Assembly: GCA_039181495.1 (NCBI GenBank)
Contig: JBCDCP010000118.1
Coordinates: 1-8,621, forward strand
DNA from: JBCDCP01 sp039181495
GTDB lineage: Bacteria; Pseudomonadota; Alphaproteobacteria; Rhizobiales; Tepidamorphaceae
Reading direction: 5' to 3'
DNA: 8,621 nt
Part shown: positions 1 through 6,538 of the stretch, piece by piece
Layout: the number at the start of each line of letters is the position of its first letter
How positions within the stretch are numbered: position 1 is the first letter of the stretch
Made by a program: the position numbers and the translations under genes
Notes under the pieces: model-generated
Databases searched by the model: none
Seen by the model: the letters and a program-made list of their open reading frames with translations, nothing else
Told to the model about the DNA's origin: nothing

Positions 1-570
1 GCCGGCAAAAATCATCCAGCGGGCCGCATTGCTAAGATCCATGGATGTGAAATCTGTCGAGCCGTTGATGGCCAGTTCCCCGGCGATACCAGCCATCAGC
101 AGGACCCCGCCGAGGAAGTGGATCGCGGCATATCGGAGTCCGGCTTTGCGCGCCGATGCCCCGCCACACCAGACGATGACCGTCGATGTCACCGCCATGA
201 TCTCCCAGAAGACAAAGACGGTCACCAAATCACCGGCAAAAACAACGCCGAGCGCCGAACCGGCATAGATGAACGCGCAGGCGAGCTCGAGCGTACGCTG
301 CTGGGTTATGGCGTAGAGACCACCGCCAAAGGCCGCGATGCAAAACACCGTGCCAAACATGCGCGCCAGATCATCTGACTGCACAAGTTCAAGCGAAAGC
401 CCAAGGAAGGGGACGACGAGCGAAACACCATCCGGCACCGACCAGACAACAGCCAGCGCAGCAAGCGGAGCAGCCAGAATGATCAGATTGCCCAAAGCGC
501 GCGGGATCAGCGGCAGCAGAAGGCCTGCAAGGATCAGGATCAGCCCGGGAGGGAGGATCAGATCAGCCAT
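1..570 (-). CDS. Third NuoL/M/N-type antiporter-like subunit, N-terminal 190 residues (partial)
   Basis: The frame is open from an ATG at 570 to the left window edge, giving 190 residues of a very hydrophobic protein; the C-terminus is outside the window. It resembles the proton-conducting antiporter-like subunits related to NuoL, NuoM, NuoN and MrpD. The best marker is VTVFVFWEIMA around residues 117-125. Its Glu123 sits where these families carry the essential membrane-embedded glutamate, with an aligned FYEL or FLEI in the two full-length paralogues of this operon. The lysines expected further on (TM7, TM8, TM12) cannot be checked. The gene overlaps the preceding 71-codon gene by 8 bases, so it is the tenth visible cistron of the Mrp operon. 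It is more diverged than mnhD and starts with a shorter periplasmic region. It probably adds a third ion path, or acts as an antiporter-like structural subunit. Membership of the family is fairly sure; the exact role is unknown. Confidence 0.85.
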   Translation of the reverse strand, partial: MADLILPPGLILILAGLLLPLIPRALGNLIILAAPLAALAVVWSVPDGVSLVVPFLGLSLELVQSDDLARMFGTVFCIAAFGGGLYAITQQRTLELACAFIYAGSALGVVFAGDLVTVFVFWEIMAVTSTVIVWCGGASARKAGLRYAAIHFLGGVLLMAGIAGELAINGSTDFTSMDLSNAARWMIFAG

Positions 571-778
571 AATAGCTGTCCTCGCGCTTCAGAATGGCGC
601 CCACGATCCGTGCGACAACGACAATAGCAGCGCCCACTGCAATGCCGAACCACGCTCCGAACAGGGGTAGTTTGTCGAGGCCGAAATGCCCCTTGTAGGG
701 ATAGACCCAGCCCAGAACCAGGAGCGCGCCCAGCGCTGCGAGAAAGAGAAGCCACAGTGCTCGCATATTGCCGGTCAT
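563..778 (-). CDS. Small two-helix membrane protein in the Mrp operon, 71 aa
   Basis: This short ORF is very likely real. Its ATG overlaps the stop of the upstream antiporter subunit by the ATGA arrangement used across the operon, and its stop overlaps the next start by 8 bases. It has two predicted transmembrane helices, about residues 6-24 and 39-62, joined by a loop containing YPYKGHFGLDKLP, and it ends in a charged KREDSYYG tail. It matches none of the seven classical Mrp subunits (A to G). Mrp complexes and complex I contain small helical subunits that pack between or beside the large ones, so an assembly or packing role next to the third large subunit is a reasonable inference. I have a vague, unverified memory of similar small proteins ending in an ED-YY tail in Mbh-like bacterial operons. 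No function can be assigned from sequence alone. Confidence 0.8.
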   Translation of the reverse strand: MTGNMRALWLLFLAALGALLVLGWVYPYKGHFGLDKLPLFGAWFGIAVGAAIVVVARIVGAILKREDSYYG

Positions 779-2271
779 CGCACCGCCTCCTCGACCATCA
801 TCTCAGCCAGCCCAAGCGGGATATCGGGATAGATGAACAGCGCAATCGTGCCGATTGCGGTCAGTGTCAGCGGAAGCACGACCTGCCAGGGCGCCTCGCC
901 ATGGGGTTTGACACCATCCGGGCCGTCTTCGGGCGGCAACGGGAGAAAGAACGCGCGATACACGATCGGCATGAAATAGAGGGTGTTCAGGATCGTCGAC
1001 AAGACGATCACCCCGACCGCCACCCATTGCCCGGTGGTCATCGCGCCCTGCAGCATGAACCATTTGGACAGGAAACCGGCGGTCGGCGGCAAGCCGATCA
1101 TTGATAGTGCACCGACCGCAAAGGCACCCATGGTCCAGGGCATGCGGCGGCCGATGCCGTTCATCTTGGAGATCTCGCCAATATGGGCGGCCGTGTAGAC
1201 TGAGCCGGCCGCAAAGAAGAGCGTGATCTTTGAGACGGCGTGGGCGGCGATGTGCATTGCAGCGCCAATGATCGAGATGGGCGTCAGTATCGCCGCTGCC
1301 AGGATGACATAGGAGAGCTGGCTCACGGTCGAGAAGGCCAGCCGCCGCTTCAGGTTGTCCTGCCGCAGTGCGATGATCGAGGCCATCAGCACCGTGAAGC
1401 CTGCAGCATAAAGCAGCCACCAGCCCGTCCCGGCCACGTTCAGCGTGTCGACGCCAAAGACGTAGACGATCACTTTGGTGACTGTGAACACGCCTGCCTT
1501 GACGACGGCAACCGCATGCAGCAACGCCGAGACCGGCGTTGGCGCAACCATGGCTGTCGGCAACCAGACATGGAACGGCATCAGTGCCGCCTTGCCGATG
1601 CCAAACATGAACAAGGCCAGCAGGATGCCGATCATGGCCGGGCTCGCCTTGCCCTCCAGGATGCCGCCCGGCACGAAATCGAGCGTCCCGGCAATTGAGT
1701 AGGTCCACAGGATGGCCGGCAGCAGCAGTCCGATCGATGTCAGGAGCAGCACCAAGAGATAGACACGCGCGCCGACCTTCGCCTTCTCGTCGCCCTTATG
1801 GGCAACGAGTGGATAGGTTGAGATGGTCAACAGCTCGTAGAACAGGAACAGCGTGAACAGATTGCCGGCAAAGGCGATGCCGAGCGTAGCAAAGATCGCA
1901 ATCGCAAAGCAGGTGTAGAACGGCGTCTGGCGCGGCTCGTTGTTGCCGCGCATGTAGCCGATCGAATAGCAGGAGTTGGCGATCCACAGGGTCGATGCAA
2001 TGAGCGCAAACAGCATGCCCAAAGGTTCGACTTCGAACCGGATCTCAAGACCCGGCAACACCTCAAGTGGTGGCAAGGCCGGCGTCAGTCCAAGAAACAC
2101 CTTGTGAGCCAGAATGACGACAACGGTGAACAGGCAGCCTGCGGACACAAGTGTGACGCCTTCGCGCAGATTGGGTCGACCGCCGGCCAACGGTATCAGC
2201 ACCGTGGCAATGGCCGGGATCAGCAGTGCGACGGCGAGAACCTCAGACGGGCTGAACCAGTAACCGCTCAT
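775..2271 (-). CDS. NuoL/MrpA N-terminal-like cation/proton antiporter subunit, 498 aa
   Basis: This is a large polytopic membrane protein of the proton-conducting transporter family (family norm about 14 helices). Counting from the ATG at 2271, it keeps the key charged residues: Glu146 in LFYELL, Lys227 and His234 in GKAALMPFHVWLP, His252 and Lys258 in LLHAVAVVKAGVF, Lys348 in AHAVSKITLF, and Lys403 in GFLSKW. The H-A-x(4)-KAGVF stretch is the form found in NuoL and in the N-terminal module of MrpA, while the upstream mnhD has the NuoM/MrpD form TKVAIY. The protein therefore probably supplies the MrpA N-terminal pump module; the MrpA C-terminal module is a separate gene at 4546-5172. A GTG at 2280 is possible, but the ATG at 2271 gives the 4-base ATGA overlap with mnhD used elsewhere here. 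Automated annotation would probably call it 'subunit D', which hides this distinction. Confidence 0.9.
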   Translation of the reverse strand: MSGYWFSPSEVLAVALLIPAIATVLIPLAGGRPNLREGVTLVSAGCLFTVVVILAHKVFLGLTPALPPLEVLPGLEIRFEVEPLGMLFALIASTLWIANSCYSIGYMRGNNEPRQTPFYTCFAIAIFATLGIAFAGNLFTLFLFYELLTISTYPLVAHKGDEKAKVGARVYLLVLLLTSIGLLLPAILWTYSIAGTLDFVPGGILEGKASPAMIGILLALFMFGIGKAALMPFHVWLPTAMVAPTPVSALLHAVAVVKAGVFTVTKVIVYVFGVDTLNVAGTGWWLLYAAGFTVLMASIIALRQDNLKRRLAFSTVSQLSYVILAAAILTPISIIGAAMHIAAHAVSKITLFFAAGSVYTAAHIGEISKMNGIGRRMPWTMGAFAVGALSMIGLPPTAGFLSKWFMLQGAMTTGQWVAVGVIVLSTILNTLYFMPIVYRAFFLPLPPEDGPDGVKPHGEAPWQVVLPLTLTAIGTIALFIYPDIPLGLAEMMVEEAVR

Positions 2272-3755
2272 TGACGCCACCCCGCGAAGAGCGACTGCGC
2301 TGCGGTCTCAGCCAGACCGGATGTCAGCGAGGCATCAATGCCAAAGACGACACATCCCAATGTCAGCAAGAGGATCGGCACGAGCATGACCATGGGTGGA
2401 TCGCCGCCGATCTGCCGCATCTCAACGCTGGGTGTCTTGAACCATGCGGCCTCGACGACGCGACCGACATAGAGCACCGCAATCAATGAACTCAGCACGA
2501 TCAGGAAGGCAAGCCACCACCAGCCTTTCTCGAATGTCGCCAGAACAAGATAGTATTTGGAGATGAAGCCCACCGTCCCGGGAACGCCGATAAGGCTGAG
2601 CCCGGCGATGACGAAACATCCCATGCTGATCGGCATGACTCGTCCGATGCCACCCATGTCTGAGATCTTTACAGAGCCCAAGCGGTAGGCGACCGCACCA
2701 AGCACGAGAAAGGCGGCGCCCTTCATGAAGGCGTGGTTGGCGAGATGGATCAGGCTGCCCGACAGCCCAAGTACGCTCGCCATGGCGATGCCGAGTGTCA
2801 TGTAGCCGACCTGAGCCACCGATGAATACGCCATCAGGCGCTTGGCGTTGTTTTCGAACACGGCCACGATGGAGCCGGCAAACATCGCGGTAATCGACAG
2901 GATCAACATCAGTTCGAGAACGGGTAGTTGCTCGAAAATGATGCTGGTGCCGTAGATCGAAAAGAACACCCGCATCAGCAGGTAGATCGCGACCTTGGTG
3001 GCGGTGGCTGCAAGCAGTGCGGTGGCAACGGACGGCGCCTTGGCATAGGCGTTGGGCAGCCAGACATGGAGCGGGAACAGCGCAATCTTCAAGCCAAGCC
3101 CGACCGTGATGAAGGCAAGAGCGGCGAGTATGGCGTTCTCATAACCTGCTTCGGGCAGGCGCTGTGCCATGTCGTTGAAGTTCAGCGTGCCGGTGACGAT
3201 GTACAGCAGCCCGACGCCGATGACGTAGAAGGTCGCGCCGATGGTGCCGACAATCAGATACTGGTAGGCGGCGAGCAGAGATCGCCGGCTCTGGCCCAGC
3301 GCGATCATCGTGTAGGTCGACAACGAAGAAATCTCGAGGAAGACAAAGGCGTTGAACGCATCGCCCGTGGCGGCGATACCGATCAAGCCGGAGACGCACA
3401 GCAAGTACATGGTATAGAACCAGGCATGCTGGTCGGACGCCATCTCGGCGGTCACGCTGGCCCGGGCATAGGGCATGATGACGGCTGCGACCGCGCTGAC
3501 GATGAGAATGACCAACGCGTTGGCGGCATCGATCCGGTATTCGATCCCGATCGGAGGCTCCCACCCGCCCATGGCATAGGAAATGGTGCCGTTGGTGAGA
3601 ACCTCGACCGTCATCAGCCACGCCATCACCGGCAGCGAGAAGATCGACAGCGTTGTGATCCACCACGCCACATGGCCGCGTTGGAACATCGTTGTGAATA
3701 CCGAGGCGAGCAGCGGCACCGCCACGATCAGGGCCGGGAGTTGCTCGAAGATCAT
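2268..3755 (-). CDS. mnhD: Na+/H+ antiporter subunit D (MnhD/MrpD), 495 aa
   Basis: This is one of the two core ion-translocating subunits of Mrp antiporters, an inner-membrane protein homologous to NuoM. Visible hallmarks are Glu141 in FVFLEISSLSTY (the essential TM5 glutamate), Lys223 and His230 in GLKIALFPLHVWLPNAYAKAP, Lys254 in ATATKVAIY, Lys345 in LANHAFMKGAAF and Lys400 in GFISKYYL. The length (495) is normal for MrpD. The start ATG overlaps the mnhC stop by ATGA, and its own stop overlaps the next gene's ATG the same way. The charge pattern along the membrane axis is complete, so the subunit should be active. In the complex it would pair with the NuoL-like subunit to exchange cytoplasmic Na+ (or K+) for external protons. 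The ion specificity cannot be read from the sequence. Confidence 0.95.
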   Translation of the reverse strand: MIFEQLPALIVAVPLLASVFTTMFQRGHVAWWITTLSIFSLPVMAWLMTVEVLTNGTISYAMGGWEPPIGIEYRIDAANALVILIVSAVAAVIMPYARASVTAEMASDQHAWFYTMYLLCVSGLIGIAATGDAFNAFVFLEISSLSTYTMIALGQSRRSLLAAYQYLIVGTIGATFYVIGVGLLYIVTGTLNFNDMAQRLPEAGYENAILAALAFITVGLGLKIALFPLHVWLPNAYAKAPSVATALLAATATKVAIYLLMRVFFSIYGTSIIFEQLPVLELMLILSITAMFAGSIVAVFENNAKRLMAYSSVAQVGYMTLGIAMASVLGLSGSLIHLANHAFMKGAAFLVLGAVAYRLGSVKISDMGGIGRVMPISMGCFVIAGLSLIGVPGTVGFISKYYLVLATFEKGWWWLAFLIVLSSLIAVLYVGRVVEAAWFKTPSVEMRQIGGDPPMVMLVPILLLTLGCVVFGIDASLTSGLAETAAQSLFAGWRQ

Positions 3756-4120
3756 GCGTCGTCGTCCTCGAGCGGGAAGATCTCTTCCTCTTCGATGGTG
3801 CCGTACACCTCATTGATGCGGACGACCAAGGCCAGTCCCAGCGCCAGCGTGGCAACGCCAACGACAATGGCCGTAAGGATCAGCACATGCGGTAAGGGGT
3901 TCGAATAGGCGGTGATGCCGTCTGCCAGGATCGGAGCCGTGCCGCCGATCACCTTGCCCGCCGAGATGTAGAGCAGGAAAACGGACGTCTGGAACAGGGA
4001 CAGCCCGACGAGCTTCTTGATCATGTTGCCGCGCGCGACAACGATGTAGAGGCCTGACACCATCAGAAAGATGGTGATCCAGTCGTTGTAACGCTGGATG
4101 ATGCCTTCCAGAAGGTCCAT
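3752..4120 (-). CDS. mnhC: Na+/H+ antiporter subunit C (MnhC/MrpC, NuoK-like), 122 aa
   Basis: This is the NuoK-like small subunit of the Mrp complex, with three helices. The diagnostic stretch is NPLPHVLILTAIVVGVA at residues 74-90, preceded by a second helix with LVGLSLFQTSVFLLYI. I take the ATG at 4120, four bases after the mnhB stop, which gives MDLLEGII and a normal length. A TTG at 4147 would add nine residues inside the mnhB end and is less likely. A Shine-Dalgarno-like GGGGGCAGGA lies just upstream, inside the end of mnhB. The C-terminus carries an acidic tail with EEEE and EDDDA (residues 110-122), which should face the cytoplasm. The stop overlaps the mnhD start by four bases. The subunit is thought to form part of the ion path linking MrpD to the rest of the complex. 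Confidence 0.93.
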   Translation of the reverse strand: MDLLEGIIQRYNDWITIFLMVSGLYIVVARGNMIKKLVGLSLFQTSVFLLYISAGKVIGGTAPILADGITAYSNPLPHVLILTAIVVGVATLALGLALVVRINEVYGTIEEEEIFPLEDDDA

Positions 4121-4124
4121 GGCC

Positions 4125-4556
4125 TCAGTCCTGCCCCCGGCCCGCAAAGCCGTAGAAGATCGCGACCATGGTGCTGGCGACCGTCACCAGAACGCCGATC
4201 TCGACCACGATGATTCCAAGGATCTGGGCATACTGCTCCGATAGCCCGGTCACCGGGCCAAGTGCGGAGTAGTCGAGGAAGTTCATTGCGTAGAAGAAGC
4301 TGATGACCCCGGTGCCAGCGAAGATGAGCACGCCGAGCGGCACGAGGAATTCAACAAGCTTTGGCGGCATTATCGACTGCGCGGCGGGCAGCCCGAACAT
4401 GATGCCGTAGAGGATGATGCCGGCACCGGCGATCACGCCGGCCTGGAACCCGCCGCCGGGGCCGTATTCGCCGTGGAGCTGCACATAAGCCGCAAACATG
4501 AGCATGAAGGGCAGCAGCAGCTTGGAGACGACGCGGAGGACGACATCAAGACGCAT
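4125..4556 (-). CDS. mnhB: Na+/H+ antiporter subunit B (MnhB/MrpB), 143 aa
   Basis: This small polytopic membrane protein (about four helices) has the MnhB signature HGEYGPGGGFQAGVI at residues 28-42. The HGE form, rather than the HGHNxPGGGF form of Bacillus MrpB, is the one I associate with Mbh-type operons; this fits the gene order but is a memory-based impression. The start ATG lies 11 bases inside the preceding DUF4040-MbhE gene. A near-perfect Shine-Dalgarno, AAGGAGG, lies in that gene's last codons with six bases before the ATG, so the start is well supported. MrpB is required for antiport in studied systems, although its exact place in the ion path is less clear than that of A, C and D. 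Confidence 0.94.
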   Translation of the reverse strand: MRLDVVLRVVSKLLLPFMLMFAAYVQLHGEYGPGGGFQAGVIAGAGIILYGIMFGLPAAQSIMPPKLVEFLVPLGVLIFAGTGVISFFYAMNFLDYSALGPVTGLSEQYAQILGIIVVEIGVLVTVASTMVAIFYGFAGRGQD

Positions 4557-5172
4557 CTTTTGCCTCCTTCTGTGCCCGCTCCTCGTCTGTCAGCTGATTG
4601 TCCGGGATCAGTCCTCTCGCAACCATGTTGCGGCGCATCGCCTTGGCCCGCCCGCTGCCACGCCGGAGCAGCAGCAGCACCGCAACACCGGCGGTGAACA
4701 CCACGACCACCTCGCCAAAGGTGTCGAAACCGCGGTAGCTGGCCAGAACACTTGTGACGACATTGGGCACCTTCATGTCGGGCATGGAGCGTTCGAGATA
4801 CAACGCACCGACATGGGCATTGGCCGGAGACAGGGCGGAGCCGAACTCCGGCAGCGTCCAGGTTCCGTAAATCAATACTCCGCCGGTCACGATGGCGACA
4901 AACAGCGGCAACAGCGGCGTGTGGATCGACTTCGATTCACGCACCTTCACCAGCCCGAGCACCGAGAGGAACAGCACCGTCGATATCCCCGCGCCCACCG
5001 ACGCTTCGGTCATGCCGACATCGACCGCGTCCAGCACCATGAAGACGCTGGCCATGAGGAAGGAGTAGATGCCGGCGAGGATGACCACGCCGAACAGGTT
5101 CTGCATGCGGATGATCGCAATACTGATCACCGCCATCATGGTCAGCAGGACCGAGTTGACCGCAAATTCCAT
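4546..5172 (-). CDS. Stand-alone MrpA C-terminal module: DUF4040 (MbhD) fused to MbhE, 208 aa
   Basis: This protein matches the C-terminal part of MrpA, which archaeal Mbh complexes encode as MbhD plus MbhE. Residues 1-78 form a NuoJ-like DUF4040 domain with three helices and the marker LDAVDVGMTEASVGAGIST, including Glu56. Residues about 84-170 form the MbhE domain with VVTSVLASYRGFDTFGE, including Arg147, Asp150 and Glu154, followed by a hydrophobic helix. A charged, Arg/Lys/Glu-rich cytoplasmic tail runs from about residue 170 to 208. The gene begins 11 bases after mnhG, with CCGGAG close before the ATG. In the Mrp/Mbh structures these domains belong to the region where the sodium path is proposed. 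The separation from the NuoL-like half (775-2271) is notable. A naming tool may call this subunit A, subunit B or a hypothetical protein. Confidence 0.92.
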   Translation of the reverse strand: MEFAVNSVLLTMMAVISIAIIRMQNLFGVVILAGIYSFLMASVFMVLDAVDVGMTEASVGAGISTVLFLSVLGLVKVRESKSIHTPLLPLFVAIVTGGVLIYGTWTLPEFGSALSPANAHVGALYLERSMPDMKVPNVVTSVLASYRGFDTFGEVVVVFTAGVAVLLLLRRGSGRAKAMRRNMVARGLIPDNQLTDEERAQKEAKDAS

Positions 5173-5183
5173 CTCCGGCCGCC

Positions 5184-5561
5184 TCAGTCTCTCGCCACGT
5201 CGAGCAGTTCGGGTTTGACGGCCATGTCGTCACCGACCGCGCGTGTGCATTCTTCAGGGTTGGTGACCTTCGGCGGGATTCCCGCCGCCAGTGCCGCAGC
5301 CGTCAGCGCATGACCGGCAACGGGCGCCGTGAAGAAGATCAGCGCGCCGATCGTGATCAGCTTGGCCGAAACAAGCCAGTGCGGCGACTGCAGCAGCATG
5401 CCCAGGATCAACAGCCCCATACCGAGCGTCTCGCCAACCGAGGCAGAGTGAACGCGGGTGTAGACGTCAGGCATGCGGAGGATGCCATAGGAGCTGACGA
5501 TCAGAAAAAAGCCGCCGGCGAGAAGTGATGCCCAGCTCATGATGTCGATAATCATGCTCAT
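5184..5561 (-). CDS. mnhG: Na+/H+ antiporter subunit G (MnhG/MrpG), 125 aa
   Basis: This is a three-helix small subunit with the family hallmark GILRMPDVYTRVHSASVGET at residues 26-45 and the later FFTAPVAGHAL at 77-86. In Mrp complexes MrpG sits with E and F as an accessory group needed for assembly or activity. Its ATG overlaps the mnhF stop by ATGA. An in-frame ATG two codons later is possible but less well placed. The tail after residue 95 is hydrophilic and poorly conserved. The subunit is otherwise ordinary in length and motifs. Confidence 0.94.
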   Translation of the reverse strand: MSMIIDIMSWASLLAGGFFLIVSSYGILRMPDVYTRVHSASVGETLGMGLLILGMLLQSPHWLVSAKLITIGALIFFTAPVAGHALTAAALAAGIPPKVTNPEECTRAVGDDMAVKPELLDVARD

Positions 5562-5881
5562 TGGCCGGGCTCCTGTGATGGCACTTCGCCCGTCCCACCC
5601 TGCAACGTGCCCCCCTGCCCGCCTGGCGTCGACAGATCGCCGTGGCGGAAGAACTTGAGCACCGCCAGCGTCCCGATCAGATTGAGGAAGGCGTAGACGA
5701 TGCCGATGTCGAGAAACTCAGGCCGCCCGGTCATGAAACCAAAGACTGCCAGCACCAGGATCGCATGTGTGCCGATGGCATTGGCTGCAACGAGGCGGTC
5801 GAAGACAGTCGGACCGAGGCTTGCGCGGGCGACCAGCAAGGCCAGTGAAATCAGGACGGCGATCATTGCGGCAACGAACAT
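5558..5881 (-). CDS. mnhF: Na+/H+ antiporter subunit F (MnhF/MrpF), 107 aa
   Basis: This small subunit has three helices and the family pattern LGPTVFDRLVAANAIGTHAI at residues 22-41, followed by the third helix with LDIGIVYAFLNLIGTLA around Asp58. The likely start is the ATG at 5881, overlapping the last base of the mnhE stop (TGATG), with GAGGG about nine bases before it. A GTG one codon earlier is also open. Residues 84-107 form an unusual Gly/Gln/Pro-rich tail (PGGQGGTLQGG and onward) that is not part of the family core and is probably disordered in the cytoplasm. MrpF has been linked in other bacteria to solute efflux as well as to complex function, but nothing here tests that. Confidence 0.93.
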   Translation of the reverse strand: MFVAAMIAVLISLALLVARASLGPTVFDRLVAANAIGTHAILVLAVFGFMTGRPEFLDIGIVYAFLNLIGTLAVLKFFRHGDLSTPGGQGGTLQGGTGEVPSQEPGQ

Positions 5882-6393
5882 CACTCGCTGCCCTCGAACC
5901 AGCGTACGCGACGGTCCATTTCGCCGCCTTCGAGATCATCGAGGTTCTGCTTCACCAGACCGTGGACGACCACATCGTGATCTTTCCAGTCGACCAGAAC
6001 CGATATGGTTCCGGGCGTCAGCGTGATGGAGTTGGCGAAGGTCGTCAGGCCTTCGGGCGTCTTCTGGCTCGCACGGACGCGCTTCAAAGCGGGCGCGATA
6101 CCCTTCTCGAGCAGCATGATGCGGCGGGTCACGTCCAGTGCTGAGGTGATGATCTGAAGCATCAGCCAGGGCAAATAACCAATGGCGCGCAGGCCCATAT
6201 GGACCGGGAAACCCTCGCGGTCTGCAAGTTCGATCCACACTGCCCAGATCGTCAGGCCCAACGCGATCAGAGCGCCGAGCATCACCAGCCACCACTTGTA
6301 ATGGCCAGACATGGCAAGCCAGAATCCGAACAGCGCTGCAAAAAGCAGCACCGCCCTGAAGAGGTTCCCTGCTGAAAACTGACCGCCGCGCAC
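5881..6393 (-). CDS. mnhE: Na+/H+ antiporter subunit E (MnhE/MrpE), about 170 aa, non-ATG start
   Basis: This is the first gene of the operon. From the proposed GTG at 6393 it has 170 residues, normal for MnhE. Two N-terminal helices (about residues 10-29 and 33-55) are followed by a third membrane-associated segment (71-90) and a soluble domain. The family signature is NSITLTPGTISVLV at 121-134, preceded by VRASQKT. The start is uncertain. No ATG suits the N-terminus, and the frame stays open to a TTG at 6573, giving 230 residues, but the extra 60 residues look nothing like MnhE. A GTG at 6351, after an AGGG, would cut off the first residues of helix 1. The stop is shared with the mnhF start (GTGATG). 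The ORF is certain; the start is a judgement. Confidence 0.88.
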   Translation of the reverse strand: MRGGQFSAGNLFRAVLLFAALFGFWLAMSGHYKWWLVMLGALIALGLTIWAVWIELADREGFPVHMGLRAIGYLPWLMLQIITSALDVTRRIMLLEKGIAPALKRVRASQKTPEGLTTFANSITLTPGTISVLVDWKDHDVVVHGLVKQNLDDLEGGEMDRRVRWFEGSE

Positions 6394-6512
6394 GTGTGAA
6401 AGTTCGCTTTGCAAACTGCGGGCAAGTCGGCTGACCGCCAGACCCGCATTCTCTGGTTTGTTATCCCTCGCCCCCCAGCGCCCGGCCCCCGTTACTTGGA
6501 AGAGCCAGCCCC

Positions 6513-6538
6513 TCAGGAAAAGACCTGATGCGGCATCA
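6513..6538. repeat. Overlapping small inverted repeats upstream of mnhE
   Basis: TCAGG (6513-6517) and CCTGA (6524-6528) form a five-base stem around AAAAGA. TGATGC (6526-6531) and GCATCA (6533-6538) form a perfect six-base palindrome with one central G. The two share bases 6526-6528, so they could not both fold in one RNA. They lie 120-145 bases upstream of the proposed mnhE start. They may be an operator or leader structure, or chance; the repeats are seen, the function is not. Confidence 0.35.

Noticed and set aside
803..1708. Minus-strand frame of 301 codons inside the NuoL-like gene
   Set aside because: It is a shifted frame of the real gene, with Arg/His/Asp-rich translation and no motif.
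775..2271. DabB of the DAB inorganic-carbon pump
   Set aside because: DabB is also a NuoL relative, but it is paired with the large zinc protein DabA. Here the gene is embedded in a full set of Mnh subunits, with no DabA in view.
2928..3908. Open plus-strand frame of 326 codons
   Set aside because: It lies antisense to mnhD and mnhC. Its product is a low-complexity, Arg/Asp/Gly/Gln-rich protein typical of the reverse strand of a high-GC membrane-protein gene.
4498..5313. Open plus-strand frame of 271 codons
   Set aside because: It is antisense to the DUF4040-MbhE gene and parts of mnhB and mnhG. The translation is His/Arg/Gln-rich with no domain, and the opposite strand has strong family motifs.
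1..6393. A membrane-bound hydrogenase (Mbh) or complex I locus
   Set aside because: Only the antiporter-like membrane arm is visible. No large or small hydrogenase subunit, NuoB/C/D/H/I-like gene or cysteine cluster motif is present in the window.
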